NCBI GenBank assembly: GCA_965209105.1
Contig: CBDBQB010000033.1
Location: 248,001-312,000 of the forward strand
From: JAAELZ01 sp965209105
Lineage (GTDB): Bacteria > Pseudomonadota > Gammaproteobacteria > Arenicellales > Poriferihabitantaceae
DNA: 64,000 nucleotides
Direction of reading: 5' to 3'
In this document: positions 55,558 to 64,000 of the stretch, piece after piece
How positions within the stretch are numbered: position 1 is the stretch's first letter
How the letters are laid out: every line of letters starts with the position of its first letter
Notes under the pieces: model-generated
The model's database searches: none
What the model was told of the DNA's origin: nothing
What the model saw: the letters and a program-made list of their open reading frames with translations, nothing else
Made by a program: the position numbers and the translations under genes

Positions 55558-56532
55558 ATGAAAACCCTGACTTACACCAGAAAACTTTCCATGCTTGCGA
55601 TGATGGCATTGGCGTTCAATACGGGCGCCCACGCTGCTGAAATTGATAGCATTCATTTTTTAATACCAGGCGGCGCAGGCGGCGGTTGGGACGGTACGGC
55701 GCGTGGCACAGGTGAGGCGCTTACAAAAGCTGGGATCGTTGCCAATGCATCCTATGAAAATATGTCTGGCGGTGGTGGTGGCAAGGCGATCGCGCATATC
55801 ATTGAGACCAAAGATAAGGCTCAAAACACCTTAATGGTGAATTCAACGCCCATTGTTATTCGCTCATTACAGAAGGTGTTTCCACAGTCTTTTCGCGATC
55901 TCACGCCAGTGGCAGGCACGATAGGTGACTATGCGGCGGTTGTCGTGAATACTGATTCCGAGCTCTCTTCGATGGCTGATTTGATGAACGCCTATAATGC
56001 AGATTCAACTAAGGTGGCGATCGGCGGAGGCTCTGTTGCGGGAGGCATGGATCATCTTGTTGCAGCGCTGATCATGAAATCCGGCGGGGCTGATCCGACC
56101 AAGGTCAAGTACATCCCTTATGATGCAGGTGGTAAAGCGATGGCCGGGTTGCTTTCAGGTGAGATACAAGCCTTATCGACAGGCCTCGGCGAAGCGCTGG
56201 ATTTACAAAAGCAAGGACAAGTCAGGATTTTATGTGTCACAGCGGCGGATCGATTGGCAGACGCCACCGATGTACCGACCTGTAAAGAGCAGGGTAACGA
56301 TGCCGAATTTGTAAATTGGCGCGGTTTTTTCGGCCCACCGGGCTTGTCTGCTGATAAACAGGCTGCTTACGTGGCGGCACTAGAGAAGATGTACGCAACA
56401 GATGAATGGGAAACTGTGCGAGCACGTAATGGCTGGGTTAAGATTTTTAATCCGGGTGATGCATTTGTTAAATTTCTCGAAGTGCAGGAAGCCGAAATTA
56501 GCGGCTTAATGAAAGAACTGGGTTTCCTATAA
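55558..56532 (+). CDS. tctC: Tripartite tricarboxylate transporter substrate-binding protein
   Basis: 324 residues from ATG 55558, chosen because GAGAGGAA precedes it and a signal peptide (TRKLSMLAMMALAFN...AHA-AE) begins there; the frame is open to 55522. Family pattern: IHFLIPGGAGGGWDGTARG near the N-terminus and GRPSGxx-like VAIGGGSVAGGMDHLVAAL. It captures a carboxylate in the periplasm for TctAB. Confidence 0.95.
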   Translation: MKTLTYTRKLSMLAMMALAFNTGAHAAEIDSIHFLIPGGAGGGWDGTARGTGEALTKAGIVANASYENMSGGGGGKAIAHIIETKDKAQNTLMVNSTPIVIRSLQKVFPQSFRDLTPVAGTIGDYAAVVVNTDSELSSMADLMNAYNADSTKVAIGGGSVAGGMDHLVAALIMKSGGADPTKVKYIPYDAGGKAMAGLLSGEIQALSTGLGEALDLQKQGQVRILCVTAADRLADATDVPTCKEQGNDAEFVNWRGFFGPPGLSADKQAAYVAALEKMYATDEWETVRARNGWVKIFNPGDAFVKFLEVQEAEISGLMKELGFL

Positions 56533-56544
56533 GAGCCTCGTATG

Positions 56545-56585
56545 CAAGGTGGTGTTGGCAGTCAGTGACGGCCAGCACCACCTTG
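56545..56585 (+). other. Strong intercistronic hairpin between tctC and tctB
   Basis: 15-bp arms caaggtggtgttggc (56545-56559) and gccagcaccaccttg (56571-56585), with one G-U pair and an 11-nt loop. No T run follows. Such hairpins after binding-protein genes protect the upstream mRNA, raising binding protein over membrane subunits. Confidence 0.7.
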
Positions 56586-56774
56586 AACTTATGATCCAAT
56601 CAATAATTTTCTCGCCGCAGAATATTCGCCGCATCAGAGCGTGCCCTATAAAATATAGATATAACCCGGGGAGGAGCATTTTGGGGTTTTTGTTAATGTT
56701 TCCCCGTCTTTGCGAACCATCGATGAAGCAATCCATTGATTCTCTAAATGCGCCACGGCTTAGGTCTATATTAA

Positions 56775-57221
56775 GTGATCAATAATAATCGATTAGGCGG
56801 TGTCATTTTTCTAGTGTTCTGTGTCGCCTACGGCTACCTCACGACTAAAATAACGCTACTCCCGTTTCAGCAGGACGTTGCTTTTACGGCTAAAACGCTA
56901 CCGCAGGCATTGACATTTTTAGGGGTGCTATTTTCCTTGGCATTAATCCTTAACCCAGGGTCCGGTGCCGTTCCTGATCTGCGTGACTATCACTGGAAGC
57001 AAGGCCTACTAATTTGCATCACAATGGTGATCTATGGCTTTGTCATTCGCTCATTTGGTTTTATACCTTCTACAGTGATTTTTTTATTGGCCGGTTTTTA
57101 TATTCTGGGTGAGCGAAGGTGGTGGATGATGATACTGACAGCGACGATTCTAGTGGTTTTTTTCTGGGCTTTAATGACGCAATTTCTAGGGGTGTACATA
57201 AGTGCTTGGCCAGAGTTCTAG
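56775..57221 (+). CDS. tctB: Tripartite tricarboxylate transporter small membrane subunit
   Basis: 148 residues from GTG, four membrane helices, matching the TctB size and topology (LGGVIFLVFCVAYGYL; a poorly conserved middle). It lies between tctC and tctA; 14 bp separate it from tctA. Confidence 0.9.
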   Translation: MINNNRLGGVIFLVFCVAYGYLTTKITLLPFQQDVAFTAKTLPQALTFLGVLFSLALILNPGSGAVPDLRDYHWKQGLLICITMVIYGFVIRSFGFIPSTVIFLLAGFYILGERRWWMMILTATILVVFFWALMTQFLGVYISAWPEF

Positions 57222-57235
57222 CGGAGGAATAAGCA

Positions 57236-58774
57236 ATGCTTGAAGGAATTTTAGCGGGATTGTCGACTGCCATGACACCCATCAACCTATTAATGGTGAC
57301 AGTCGGGTGTTTGGTCGGAACATTCATTGGAATGCTTCCCGGGCTGGGGCCGATTTCAGCAATTGCCTTGATGATTCCCATCACCTACGGTTTTGACCCC
57401 TCTACTGGATTGATTCTGATGGCGGGCGTGTATTACGGCGCCATTTTTGGAGGGTCTACCTCCTCAATACTGATTAATGCGCCTGGCGTGGCCGGGACGG
57501 TCGCCACGTCGTTTGATGGCTACCCCATGGCGAAAAAAGGACAAGCCGGTAAAGCCTTGGCGATTGCCGCTTATTCTTCTTTCTCAGGTGGCACGATCGC
57601 GGCTATTTTTTTACTCATTGCGGCCCCTTCGCTAGCAATGGTTTCGCTGGCTTTTCAATCCACGGACTACTTTGCGCTAATGGTGTTGGGCCTAACAGCC
57701 GTTGCGGCATTTGCGGGGCAAGGGCAGGTGATCAAAGCATTACTGATGACGGTTTTCGGCTTAATGCTCTCGACGATTGGAACTGATCAAACGCAAGGCA
57801 TTCAACGTTTTACGATGGGCAAGATTGACCTAATTGACGGCATCTCGTTTTTACTGCTGGCGATGGCAACCTTTGCTTTATCAGAGGCGCTGATGCAGGT
57901 TCTGCGTCCCAAAACAGACCTGCAGAAAAAGCAGGAGGCCGATGCCCAGAAGAACCTTGGCAGTATGCGTATTTCCAAAGAAGAAAAGAAAGAAATGGTG
58001 CCTGTTATTGCGCGCACATCGGTGCTGGGGTTTATAGTCGGGGTATTACCCGGCGCAGGTGCAACCATCGCTTCCTTTCTGGCATATGGAACAGAACAGC
58101 GTCTGGCGGGTGCAAAAAAAGGCGCTGAGTTTGGCAAAGGATCAGTGCGCGGCTTGGCCGCACCAGAATGCGCGAATAACGCCGCGTGTACGGGTTCATT
58201 CGTGCCGCTACTGACGCTCGGAATTCCTGGGTCGGGCACGACCGCCATTATGTTGGGTGCACTGATCTCTTATGGTATTCAGCCCGGGCCGAGGCTGTTT
58301 GTTGAAAATCCAAATGTGTTTTGGTCGGTGATTATTTCGATGTATATTGGCAACGTCATTTTACTCATCCTCAATTTACCATTGATTCCTTATATCGCCC
58401 GAATCCTCGCGATTCCCGGAACAATTCTGACCCCGTTGATCGTTTTTTTCTCGCTGATTGGGGTGTACTTTATTTCATTTAATACCTTCGATATTCATAT
58501 GATGGTGCTGTTTTCTGTGGTTGCGGTGGGGCTTAGGCTATTGTCCTTTCCGATGGCGCCGATGTTATTAGGCTTTATTTTGGGCGGTATGATGGAAGAA
58601 AATTTACGGCGAGCCTTGCTGATCCATGATGATTCGTGGTCGTTTATATGGGAACGCCCCTTAACATTGAGTATCCTAATCATCGCCTTTTTGATTTTAG
58701 CGGTACCGATTTGTATACCCTTCATCCAGAAAATCTTGTCGAGAAGACAAGAAGCTGCCGGCGAGGGCGGTTGA
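57236..58774 (+). CDS. tctA: Tripartite tricarboxylate transporter large membrane subunit
   Basis: 512 residues, about twelve helices. The TctA signatures GTFIGMLPGLGPISAIALMIP and YYGAIFGGSTSSILINAPG near the start and GVLPGAGATIASFLAYGTEQ with LTLGIPGSGTTAIMLGAL later are present. GGAGGAATAAGC precedes the ATG. Imports a carboxylate with TctBC using an ion gradient. Confidence 0.97.
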   Translation: MLEGILAGLSTAMTPINLLMVTVGCLVGTFIGMLPGLGPISAIALMIPITYGFDPSTGLILMAGVYYGAIFGGSTSSILINAPGVAGTVATSFDGYPMAKKGQAGKALAIAAYSSFSGGTIAAIFLLIAAPSLAMVSLAFQSTDYFALMVLGLTAVAAFAGQGQVIKALLMTVFGLMLSTIGTDQTQGIQRFTMGKIDLIDGISFLLLAMATFALSEALMQVLRPKTDLQKKQEADAQKNLGSMRISKEEKKEMVPVIARTSVLGFIVGVLPGAGATIASFLAYGTEQRLAGAKKGAEFGKGSVRGLAAPECANNAACTGSFVPLLTLGIPGSGTTAIMLGALISYGIQPGPRLFVENPNVFWSVIISMYIGNVILLILNLPLIPYIARILAIPGTILTPLIVFFSLIGVYFISFNTFDIHMMVLFSVVAVGLRLLSFPMAPMLLGFILGGMMEENLRRALLIHDDSWSFIWERPLTLSILIIAFLILAVPICIPFIQKILSRRQEAAGEGG

Positions 58775-58919
58775 GACTAGAGGCTACTTTCTGGCACGTA
58801 TCGAAAATAAGGTCGCTTTATTTACGCGGGCACTTGCGATATTCAAGCGCAAGCGATAGTGTTCGCGAATATTTTTCAGGTTCGCTCTTTCAATGACAAT
58901 TAACGAACAGGAAACAGCA

Positions 58920-59888
58920 ATGCCAGTCGGTGTGTTGCTGATGAATCTTGGCACACCGGATTCGCCCAGCGTTCGGGATGTACGCCGATATTTAAAAGAG
59001 TTCTTGTCCGATCCGCGTGTAGTCAATACGCCGCGCATTATATGGTGGCCGATTCTAAACCTGATTATTCTCAATACACGCCCCAAGCGATCCGCCGCAG
59101 CGTATGCCAAGGTTTGGACCGAACAAGGTTCACCTTTAATGGTGATTTCCAAACAGCAAGCTGTAGCATTGCAATCTGCGATGGACGATGCTGAACCGAG
59201 TAAATATAAAGTAGTGCTGGCAATGCGTTATGGTCAGCCCTCTATCTATCAGGGTTTGCAGTCATTGCTTCAATCGGGCGTTAAACGCATTATTGCCTTG
59301 CCCCTATATCCGCAATATTCAGACACCACCACCGCTTCAATGGTCGATGCGATTGAAGATAGTTTGGCGCAACAATCCACTCCCCCGTCGTGGCAGATCA
59401 TTCAACAATATGCGGATAACGTGGATTATATTCAGTCGCTGGCTTCGAGCGTTCAGCAGCATTGGCAGGCCAATGGTCGTGCGGAGAAATTGATTATGTC
59501 TTTCCATGGAATTCCCGAAGCGTATGCCGAGGCGGGCGACCCCTACCCTGACCAATGTCATCAAACTGCAAAACTGCTGGCTGAAGCTTTGTCACTGCAA
59601 AAAGACCAATGGCTATTAACCTTTCAATCGCGCTTAGGTCCTAAAAAGTGGTTACAGCCGTATACCGATCATTCGCTAAAAGCTTTAGCCGAGTCGGGCA
59701 TTAAAAACGTGCAGGTGATGTGCCCGGGGTTTAGCGCGGATTGTTTAGAAACCTTGGAAGAAATTGCCATGGAGAACCGAGATATTTTTCTTGAGGCGGG
59801 GGGTGAACGATACGAGTACATCGCGTGTTTAAACGCCGAGGACGACCATATCAATATGATGAAATCTTTGGTGTTGGATAGCACTTAA
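58920..59888 (+). CDS. hemH: Ferrochelatase
   Basis: Inserts Fe2+ into protoporphyrin IX, the last step of heme b synthesis. 322 residues from ATG 58920, preferred over 58893 because CAGGAAACAGCA precedes it. VLLMNLGTPDSP at the start, active-site His in MSFHGIPEAYAEAGDPY, and LTFQSRLGPKKWLQPYT are diagnostic. No obvious Fe-S cysteine tail. Confidence 0.97.
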   Translation: MPVGVLLMNLGTPDSPSVRDVRRYLKEFLSDPRVVNTPRIIWWPILNLIILNTRPKRSAAAYAKVWTEQGSPLMVISKQQAVALQSAMDDAEPSKYKVVLAMRYGQPSIYQGLQSLLQSGVKRIIALPLYPQYSDTTTASMVDAIEDSLAQQSTPPSWQIIQQYADNVDYIQSLASSVQQHWQANGRAEKLIMSFHGIPEAYAEAGDPYPDQCHQTAKLLAEALSLQKDQWLLTFQSRLGPKKWLQPYTDHSLKALAESGIKNVQVMCPGFSADCLETLEEIAMENRDIFLEAGGERYEYIACLNAEDDHINMMKSLVLDST

Positions 59889-59908
59889 GGCATTGCGCTC
59901 TTTGAACG

Positions 59909-60517
59909 ATGCTAATTGAAATACTCCAATTCTTAGGGATCGTGCTGTTACTTGAAGTGACGCCCGGCCCCGCAGTGTTGTTTGTGATGTTTCAGTCTGC
60001 CAAGTTTGGACTCAAGCATGCCTTTGTCGGGATCGCTGGCCTCGCAACCGCGAACGTTATTTGGGTTAGTTCCGTTGCTTCGGGATTGGGCTTGATGTTA
60101 CAGCGGTCTCCTACAATGTATGGCTTTATCAAAATGATCGGTGTGGTCTATCTGCTCTATCTCGGCGGGAGGATTTTGATCAAAGGCATTACCGTTCCAG
60201 AAAGCGAAGAGATGACCGCAACGCGGTCTTTAAAACGTATTTACTTTCAAGGCATACTCACTTCCCTAACCAACCCCAAAGCCTTGTTATTTTTCCTCGC
60301 GCTGATGCCGCAGTTTGCGAGGGCAGATCATTTTATCGCAGACATGACATTCTGGGGCGCGCTGAAAGTCATGAGCTTGGTGTCCGTGATGGGCATGTAT
60401 GCCATCACAGGGAATGCCATATTTCGATCGATCAAAAATAATGCGTTGGCGGATAAAATCAGCCGATTATTTGGCCTCGGCATTATTGGCGCGGCGGTGG
60501 GGATTGCTAAACCCTAA
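59909..60517 (+). CDS. LysE/RhtB-family exporter
   Basis: 202 residues, about six helices. LLLEVTPGPAVLFVMFQSAKFG matches the family's TPGPNxxxxxxxxxxxG start motif, and LTNPKALLFFLALMPQF is the second conserved block. Probably exports an amino acid; which is unknown. It lies 20 bp after hemH. Confidence 0.93.
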   Translation: MLIEILQFLGIVLLLEVTPGPAVLFVMFQSAKFGLKHAFVGIAGLATANVIWVSSVASGLGLMLQRSPTMYGFIKMIGVVYLLYLGGRILIKGITVPESEEMTATRSLKRIYFQGILTSLTNPKALLFFLALMPQFARADHFIADMTFWGALKVMSLVSVMGMYAITGNAIFRSIKNNALADKISRLFGLGIIGAAVGIAKP

Positions 60518-60532
60518 ATCTCCACTTGCTCT

Positions 60533-61072
60533 TCATGCCTGCCAAATTTGAGGCGTGATTTCATGACTCGACTGTTCATTTCCGAACCATAGCGTGCCTT
60601 CCTGAACAGTGCATTGCAACGTCATCGATCTTGATAAATGATCATCGATGCCTTTTAGTTGATTGACCGGAAAATTGATCAACTGCAGTTTATTCAGCGC
60701 TGAAAAACCCGCTTGATTTTGTTGATACCAGCGCTCGGCGCTATGGCCTGAAAAGGTATAAATTCTAACGGTCTTCGATTGGCTGCAAGCCTTTTTAACA
60801 CGCTTAAGCGAGGGTTGCCCCACGTCTATCCAAGTGTCTATGTCGCCCGTTAAGTCTTTCTGCCATAAATCCGGCTCATCATCGGTGCTAAGCCCCTTGG
60901 TGAAAATGAGCTGATCATGGGCATTCAGCGCGAAAGCCAATAACCTCACCATCATTCTGAGGCTGGTTTCAGAAGGGTGCTGCGCAACGGTAAGCGCGTG
61001 TTCTTGATAGTAATGGCGATCTAAGTCTGAGACTTGGAGGCTCACCTTATAAATCGTAGAACCCAGCGCCAT
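60533..61072 (-). CDS. yaeQ: YaeQ family protein
   Basis: 179 residues. It starts MALGSTIYKVSLQVSDLDRHYY and contains DHLSRSMTLQCTVQEGTLWF near the end, the YaeQ pattern. The fold is a PD-(D/E)XK nuclease-like variant (known for the family); cellular role is unsettled. Six bases after the preceding hypothetical gene, so likely cotranscribed. Confidence 0.94.
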   Translation of the reverse strand: MALGSTIYKVSLQVSDLDRHYYQEHALTVAQHPSETSLRMMVRLLAFALNAHDQLIFTKGLSTDDEPDLWQKDLTGDIDTWIDVGQPSLKRVKKACSQSKTVRIYTFSGHSAERWYQQNQAGFSALNKLQLINFPVNQLKGIDDHLSRSMTLQCTVQEGTLWFGNEQSSHEITPQIWQA

Positions 61073-61078
61073 GTCGGC

Positions 61079-61684
61079 TTATTCGTCTAGCAGTAGGTCA
61101 ACGCTGCTTTTATTTTTCTCAGCTTCGCTGGGTTGGTTCAATATGCTTTCCAATGACGCCGCCATCTTCTCTACCATCATGGGGCCGTCGATGTCCATAA
61201 TTTGATCAATCGTCCATTTATTGGTTTGATCGTCGCCCATTATTTGGCTCACGTTTTCACCAAACATACGCAGCAGAGAATAGCCCGGCATGCCGTTCTC
61301 AAATGAGCCGCGTGCATACTCATCGAAGCGTTCGTTGATGGTGGCTAAATAGTTTTCTTTATAGTCCCCAGGCCCGGCGATTTCTTCCGTATTGCGCTGA
61401 ATTTGATTCGCGGTGTATTTTGCCAGCTCGTTAACGAACTGTGCACGCTCAGTTTCGCCCAATTGATCGTAAACCATGCGATCTGCAAGATGCACTAAAA
61501 ACACCAAATATTCTCGTATCACCCCAACGCGTTGGGCATCATCATCGAAGATGTAATCTTGCTGATGTAAGTTTTTCGCACCCGCCAGCGAGATTTGCCA
61601 AATATTGTAGGCAAGAATGTTGGCTTTCTCTTCAAGGGTGGCGCTATCGCGGTTTTTGAAAGAGTTACGAATTCTAAGTCTCAT
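61079..61684 (-). CDS. Hypothetical helical protein
   Basis: 201 residues, mostly helical, acidic, cytoplasmic, without membrane segment or signal. It begins basic (RLRIRNSFKNRD) and ends LLLDE. Motif-like stretches are DYKENYLATINERFDEYARG and GYSLLRMFGENVSQIMGDD. Not recognised. It is 6 bp upstream of yaeQ and divergent from the Sfum_1244-like gene at 61726. Confidence 0.75.
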   Translation of the reverse strand: MRLRIRNSFKNRDSATLEEKANILAYNIWQISLAGAKNLHQQDYIFDDDAQRVGVIREYLVFLVHLADRMVYDQLGETERAQFVNELAKYTANQIQRNTEEIAGPGDYKENYLATINERFDEYARGSFENGMPGYSLLRMFGENVSQIMGDDQTNKWTIDQIMDIDGPMMVEKMAASLESILNQPSEAEKNKSSVDLLLDE

Positions 61685-61725
61685 GATTCGATCTTAAAGT
61701 GGTTTCGTGATAAGTTGAGGAGACA

Positions 61726-62760
61726 ATGAATATTGAACCCTTAATTCAATCCGTTCAATTTAACTGCGATCTCTCAGACAGGGAGTTTGCTACGGATTAT
61801 ACTATTTGTATATATTTAATCCGGATGCGCGAGTATTACCGTTGGGCGCACGATATCGCGCCGAATCAACCTTTGGAACAGAGCGCATTGATGGAGTGGG
61901 TGAGCGATACAGAAAAGCACTGGGCTGATCTTGAGGCGGATGATTTTCAATCACTTGAATTAGATGGACAGCAATACTCACCGTTCGATATCTCAGCGAT
62001 CAACCAAACCTTACACCCCATGGGGCTGACGTATAGCGCAGGCTACGGGCGTTTTTCCAAGCCTATCTTTATGCTGGCAGAATTAGAATCTGTTGAGCAA
62101 AACGAACAACATTCCTTGGTGATCGCGGGCAAAGAATTGGCGCGTGAGTTGGCCGCGCCGCCGGCCACAATGCAAGCAAGGTCGATCTTGATTCGCAGCG
62201 AGGCGGTGGCGCGCCTGATTTGGGATTTATTAGAAGAATGGCAGTGGAAAAAACCCGACAATGCGATGGCTGAGGTGGTTAAATATTATGAGTTTGAGCG
62301 CCAACCCGAGCGCGCACTCGCGCAAGCCAGCCTCGATCAACGCGAAGTATTAATTTTGCACGAACTGGGTGAATTGGTGGCTGAAGATTTAGTTGCACCG
62401 CAGTGGAATGAATTGCTCAGTGATAATCACCAGCATCGCCATTTGTTTGCCCGCGCGGTACGCGATTATTTGGCCGATTGTGTCTCAACCTTGCCCGGCC
62501 TATTGTCAGAAGATAATATTCCTTGCCTGCATTTTTATTTCGCAAACTTAACCCCGATGAGAAAAACGATGTTTCCAAGCCTGACGCAGGCCTATCAAAA
62601 ATGGCGTGAAGGCGGTTCAGCGATGCTGCTTAAGCACGCCATTCAAACGGGGCAAGATCATTGGCTGAAGATCGCCAATCAACTGACTGACGAGTATATT
62701 TCCGACCAGCCTGTTTCGGATCAACCGCTGGCGCATTACTTAGAACGGCACGCGCTGTAA
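61726..62760 (+). CDS. Sfum_1244-family protein of unknown function
   Basis: 344 residues, cytoplasmic. The pattern DRxFAxDYTICIYLIRMREYYRW near the start, DPFDxxAIN-like FDISAIN, GLTYSAGYGRFSKPIFML and a histidine-glutamate motif ILHELGELVAEDLV match a conserved proteobacterial family I recall as Sfum_1244. The HELGE stretch resembles a zincin motif (HExxE) but no activity is known. Followed 7 bp later by the dioxygenase gene. Confidence 0.8.
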   Translation: MNIEPLIQSVQFNCDLSDREFATDYTICIYLIRMREYYRWAHDIAPNQPLEQSALMEWVSDTEKHWADLEADDFQSLELDGQQYSPFDISAINQTLHPMGLTYSAGYGRFSKPIFMLAELESVEQNEQHSLVIAGKELARELAAPPATMQARSILIRSEAVARLIWDLLEEWQWKKPDNAMAEVVKYYEFERQPERALAQASLDQREVLILHELGELVAEDLVAPQWNELLSDNHQHRHLFARAVRDYLADCVSTLPGLLSEDNIPCLHFYFANLTPMRKTMFPSLTQAYQKWREGGSAMLLKHAIQTGQDHWLKIANQLTDEYISDQPVSDQPLAHYLERHAL

Positions 62761-62767
62761 TTTAGAT

Positions 62768-63439
62768 ATGTTAACGATTATCGCAGGGGTGTTGAGTGCG
62801 GGAGAGGTTGCCGCCGCGCAGGCGTTTATGGCTCAAGGTGAGTTTGTGGAGGGCAAGCTCAGCGCGGGAAAGATGGCCGAAGGGCGTAAAGTTAATCTTG
62901 AGTTAGATCAAAATAGCGATATCTTTAAGCGCTTAAATGCGGTGGTGTTTGAACGCTTGATTGAAAATCCGCACTATCAAGCCATTGCCTTGCCGAATAA
63001 GTTGACCGCGCCTTTTTACTCCAAATACATCAAGGGAATGCACTATGACGCACACATCGATGATCCGCTGATGGGCGCAGGGCCTTATTTACGCACGGAC
63101 GTTGCGACCACCCTGTTTTTAAGCGAACCTGACGATTATGAGGGTGGCGATTTATGTGTGACCACGGAGGTCGGCGAGCAATGTATCAAGCCGGCGGCGG
63201 GGAGCGCGGTGGTTTATTCGGCTTCAAGTTTGCACCGCGTCGCACAAGTGACGCAGGGCGAACGATTGGCGCTGATACTGTGGGCGCAAAGTAGCGTCAG
63301 GGCGCCCGCAAAACGCGCAGTTCTGTATGATCTTTGGCAGAGTCGTGAAAGCTTGCTGGCGTCAGATCCTAAGGGCGAGGACACGCAAAGAATTGATCAC
63401 GCTTATGCCAACCTTGTGAGGATGTGGGCTGAAGTTTGA
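62768..63439 (+). CDS. Fe2+/2-oxoglutarate-dependent dioxygenase, PiuC/PKHD type
   Basis: 223 residues. The jelly-roll core has the His-x-Asp pair in MHYDAHIDDPLMG, the distal His in SASSLHRVAQVTQGERL, and the 2-oxoglutarate Arg in that same segment. The closest named relatives are YbiX/PiuC, linked to iron-siderophore uptake; no receptor gene is near. Probably cotranscribed with the preceding gene. Confidence 0.93.
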   Translation: MLTIIAGVLSAGEVAAAQAFMAQGEFVEGKLSAGKMAEGRKVNLELDQNSDIFKRLNAVVFERLIENPHYQAIALPNKLTAPFYSKYIKGMHYDAHIDDPLMGAGPYLRTDVATTLFLSEPDDYEGGDLCVTTEVGEQCIKPAAGSAVVYSASSLHRVAQVTQGERLALILWAQSSVRAPAKRAVLYDLWQSRESLLASDPKGEDTQRIDHAYANLVRMWAEV

Positions 63440-63514
63440 TTTTGGCATATTTTGCCCGCTTGTATTGAAGCGTTCCGACCACATAAAAGTGCCACGAATT
63501 AAACCCTATCAAAT

Positions 63515-64000
63515 ATGAATAAAATTACCATCATTGGCGCAGGCTTTGCTGCACTCACAGCGGTTAGACAGCTACGTAAGCGTGATAAAATCACCCGCAT
63601 TACGCTAATCGCGCCGCGCCCTGAATTGCATTATTTGCCCGGCATGATCTGGATTCCCAGCGGCATTCGCAAACGTGAAGATTTAATCGTGCCGCTGGAC
63701 AATTTTTTTAAGCGTATGCGCGTGGATTTTATTGCGGGCAAGGTGACTGGCCTACGTGAGGGTGGGCGGATTGTTGAGACGAACGCGGGCGAAGTAGAGA
63801 ACGATGGCTTAATTATTGCTTCGGGCGGGCGTTTTATAAAAAAATTATCGGGCATCGAACATTCAATCACCCCGTGTGAAGGCATATCGGCGGCGGAGAA
63901 AATTCGTGATCGCTTGGCCGAGATGAAGGGCGGCACCATCGCGATTGGTTTTGCCGGCAACCCAAAAGAGCCCTCCGCGATGCGTGGTGGGCCGATGTTT
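63515..64000 (+). CDS. Sulfide:quinone oxidoreductase-like FAD flavoprotein, partial
   Basis: 162 codons from ATG 63515 to the window end, no stop. The FAD loop is IIGAGFAALTAVRQLRK, then LYxxPxxELHYLPGMIWIPSG, typical of SQR/type II NADH dehydrogenase-like enzymes, and LIIASGGRF. The residues needed to tell SQR from related enzymes (Cys pair, quinone site) lie beyond the window or are not decisive here; one Cys (TPCEG) is visible. Confidence 0.85.
   Translation, partial: MNKITIIGAGFAALTAVRQLRKRDKITRITLIAPRPELHYLPGMIWIPSGIRKREDLIVPLDNFFKRMRVDFIAGKVTGLREGGRIVETNAGEVENDGLIIASGGRFIKKLSGIEHSITPCEGISAAEKIRDRLAEMKGGTIAIGFAGNPKEPSAMRGGPMF

Overview
This window looks like a chromosomal segment from a gammaproteobacterium with close to 50% GC. 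The gene order prmC-prfA-hemA, the rpmH-rnpA-yidD-yidC-mnmE-mnmG cluster, a cyo-type ubiquinol oxidase, YaeQ, a cytochrome c5-like protein and FadL-type porin, and a CitAB/TctCBA locus all fit that group. No rRNA, tRNA, CRISPR or prophage was seen. One complete insertion sequence and two palindromic elements are present.

Layout. 1-11.8 kb: housekeeping genes: a partial glutamate-synthase-like gene, prmC-prfA-hemA, a FadL-like porin, a cytochrome c, coaC-coaB-dut (coaBC split into two overlapping frames), rpiA, a DUF2161 nuclease-like gene and a short-type serA. 11.2-15.4 kb: a rhodanese and an eukaryote-like IleS2, whose leader is a complete T-box (AGTA motif, ATC specifier, T-box sequence, terminator). 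This is unexpected in a gammaproteobacterium. 15.6-17.7 kb: a secreted papain-like protease followed by a chagasin-type inhibitor, with a CRP-type site upstream. 17.8-25.8 kb: the rpmH-mnmG cluster, into which two genes have been placed between mnmE and mnmG. They encode a MotA/TolQ/ExbB-like channel subunit and a TolR/ExbD/MotB-like partner with about 270 residues of coiled coil. dnaA is not next to rpmH. 26-27.2 kb: a perfect 34-bp inverted-repeat element abutting an EamA transporter gene.

27.3-53 kb: central carbon storage. glgP stands alone. After the interposed cyoABCD-SURF1 operon (cyoA frameshifted), an IS5-family element and an MFS gene, there follow pgm-glgB (minus), glgC-GH57-malQ-nudix-fbp (plus), pgi (minus) and glgA-glk (plus). 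Together they cover glucose and fructose phosphates to ADP-glucose, glycogen synthesis and branching, and breakdown by phosphorylase, amylase and glucanotransferase, with glucose returned by glucokinase. 53-58.8 kb: a CitA/CitB-type two-component system divergent from a tripartite tricarboxylate transporter. 58.9-64 kb: ferrochelatase, LysE exporter, YaeQ, two poorly known proteins, a PiuC-like dioxygenase and the start of a sulfide:quinone-reductase-like flavoprotein.

The strongest candidates for new biology are the TolQ/TolR-like coiled-coil pair coupled to mnmG, the T-box plus GXHH-type IleS2, and the papain/chagasin pair.
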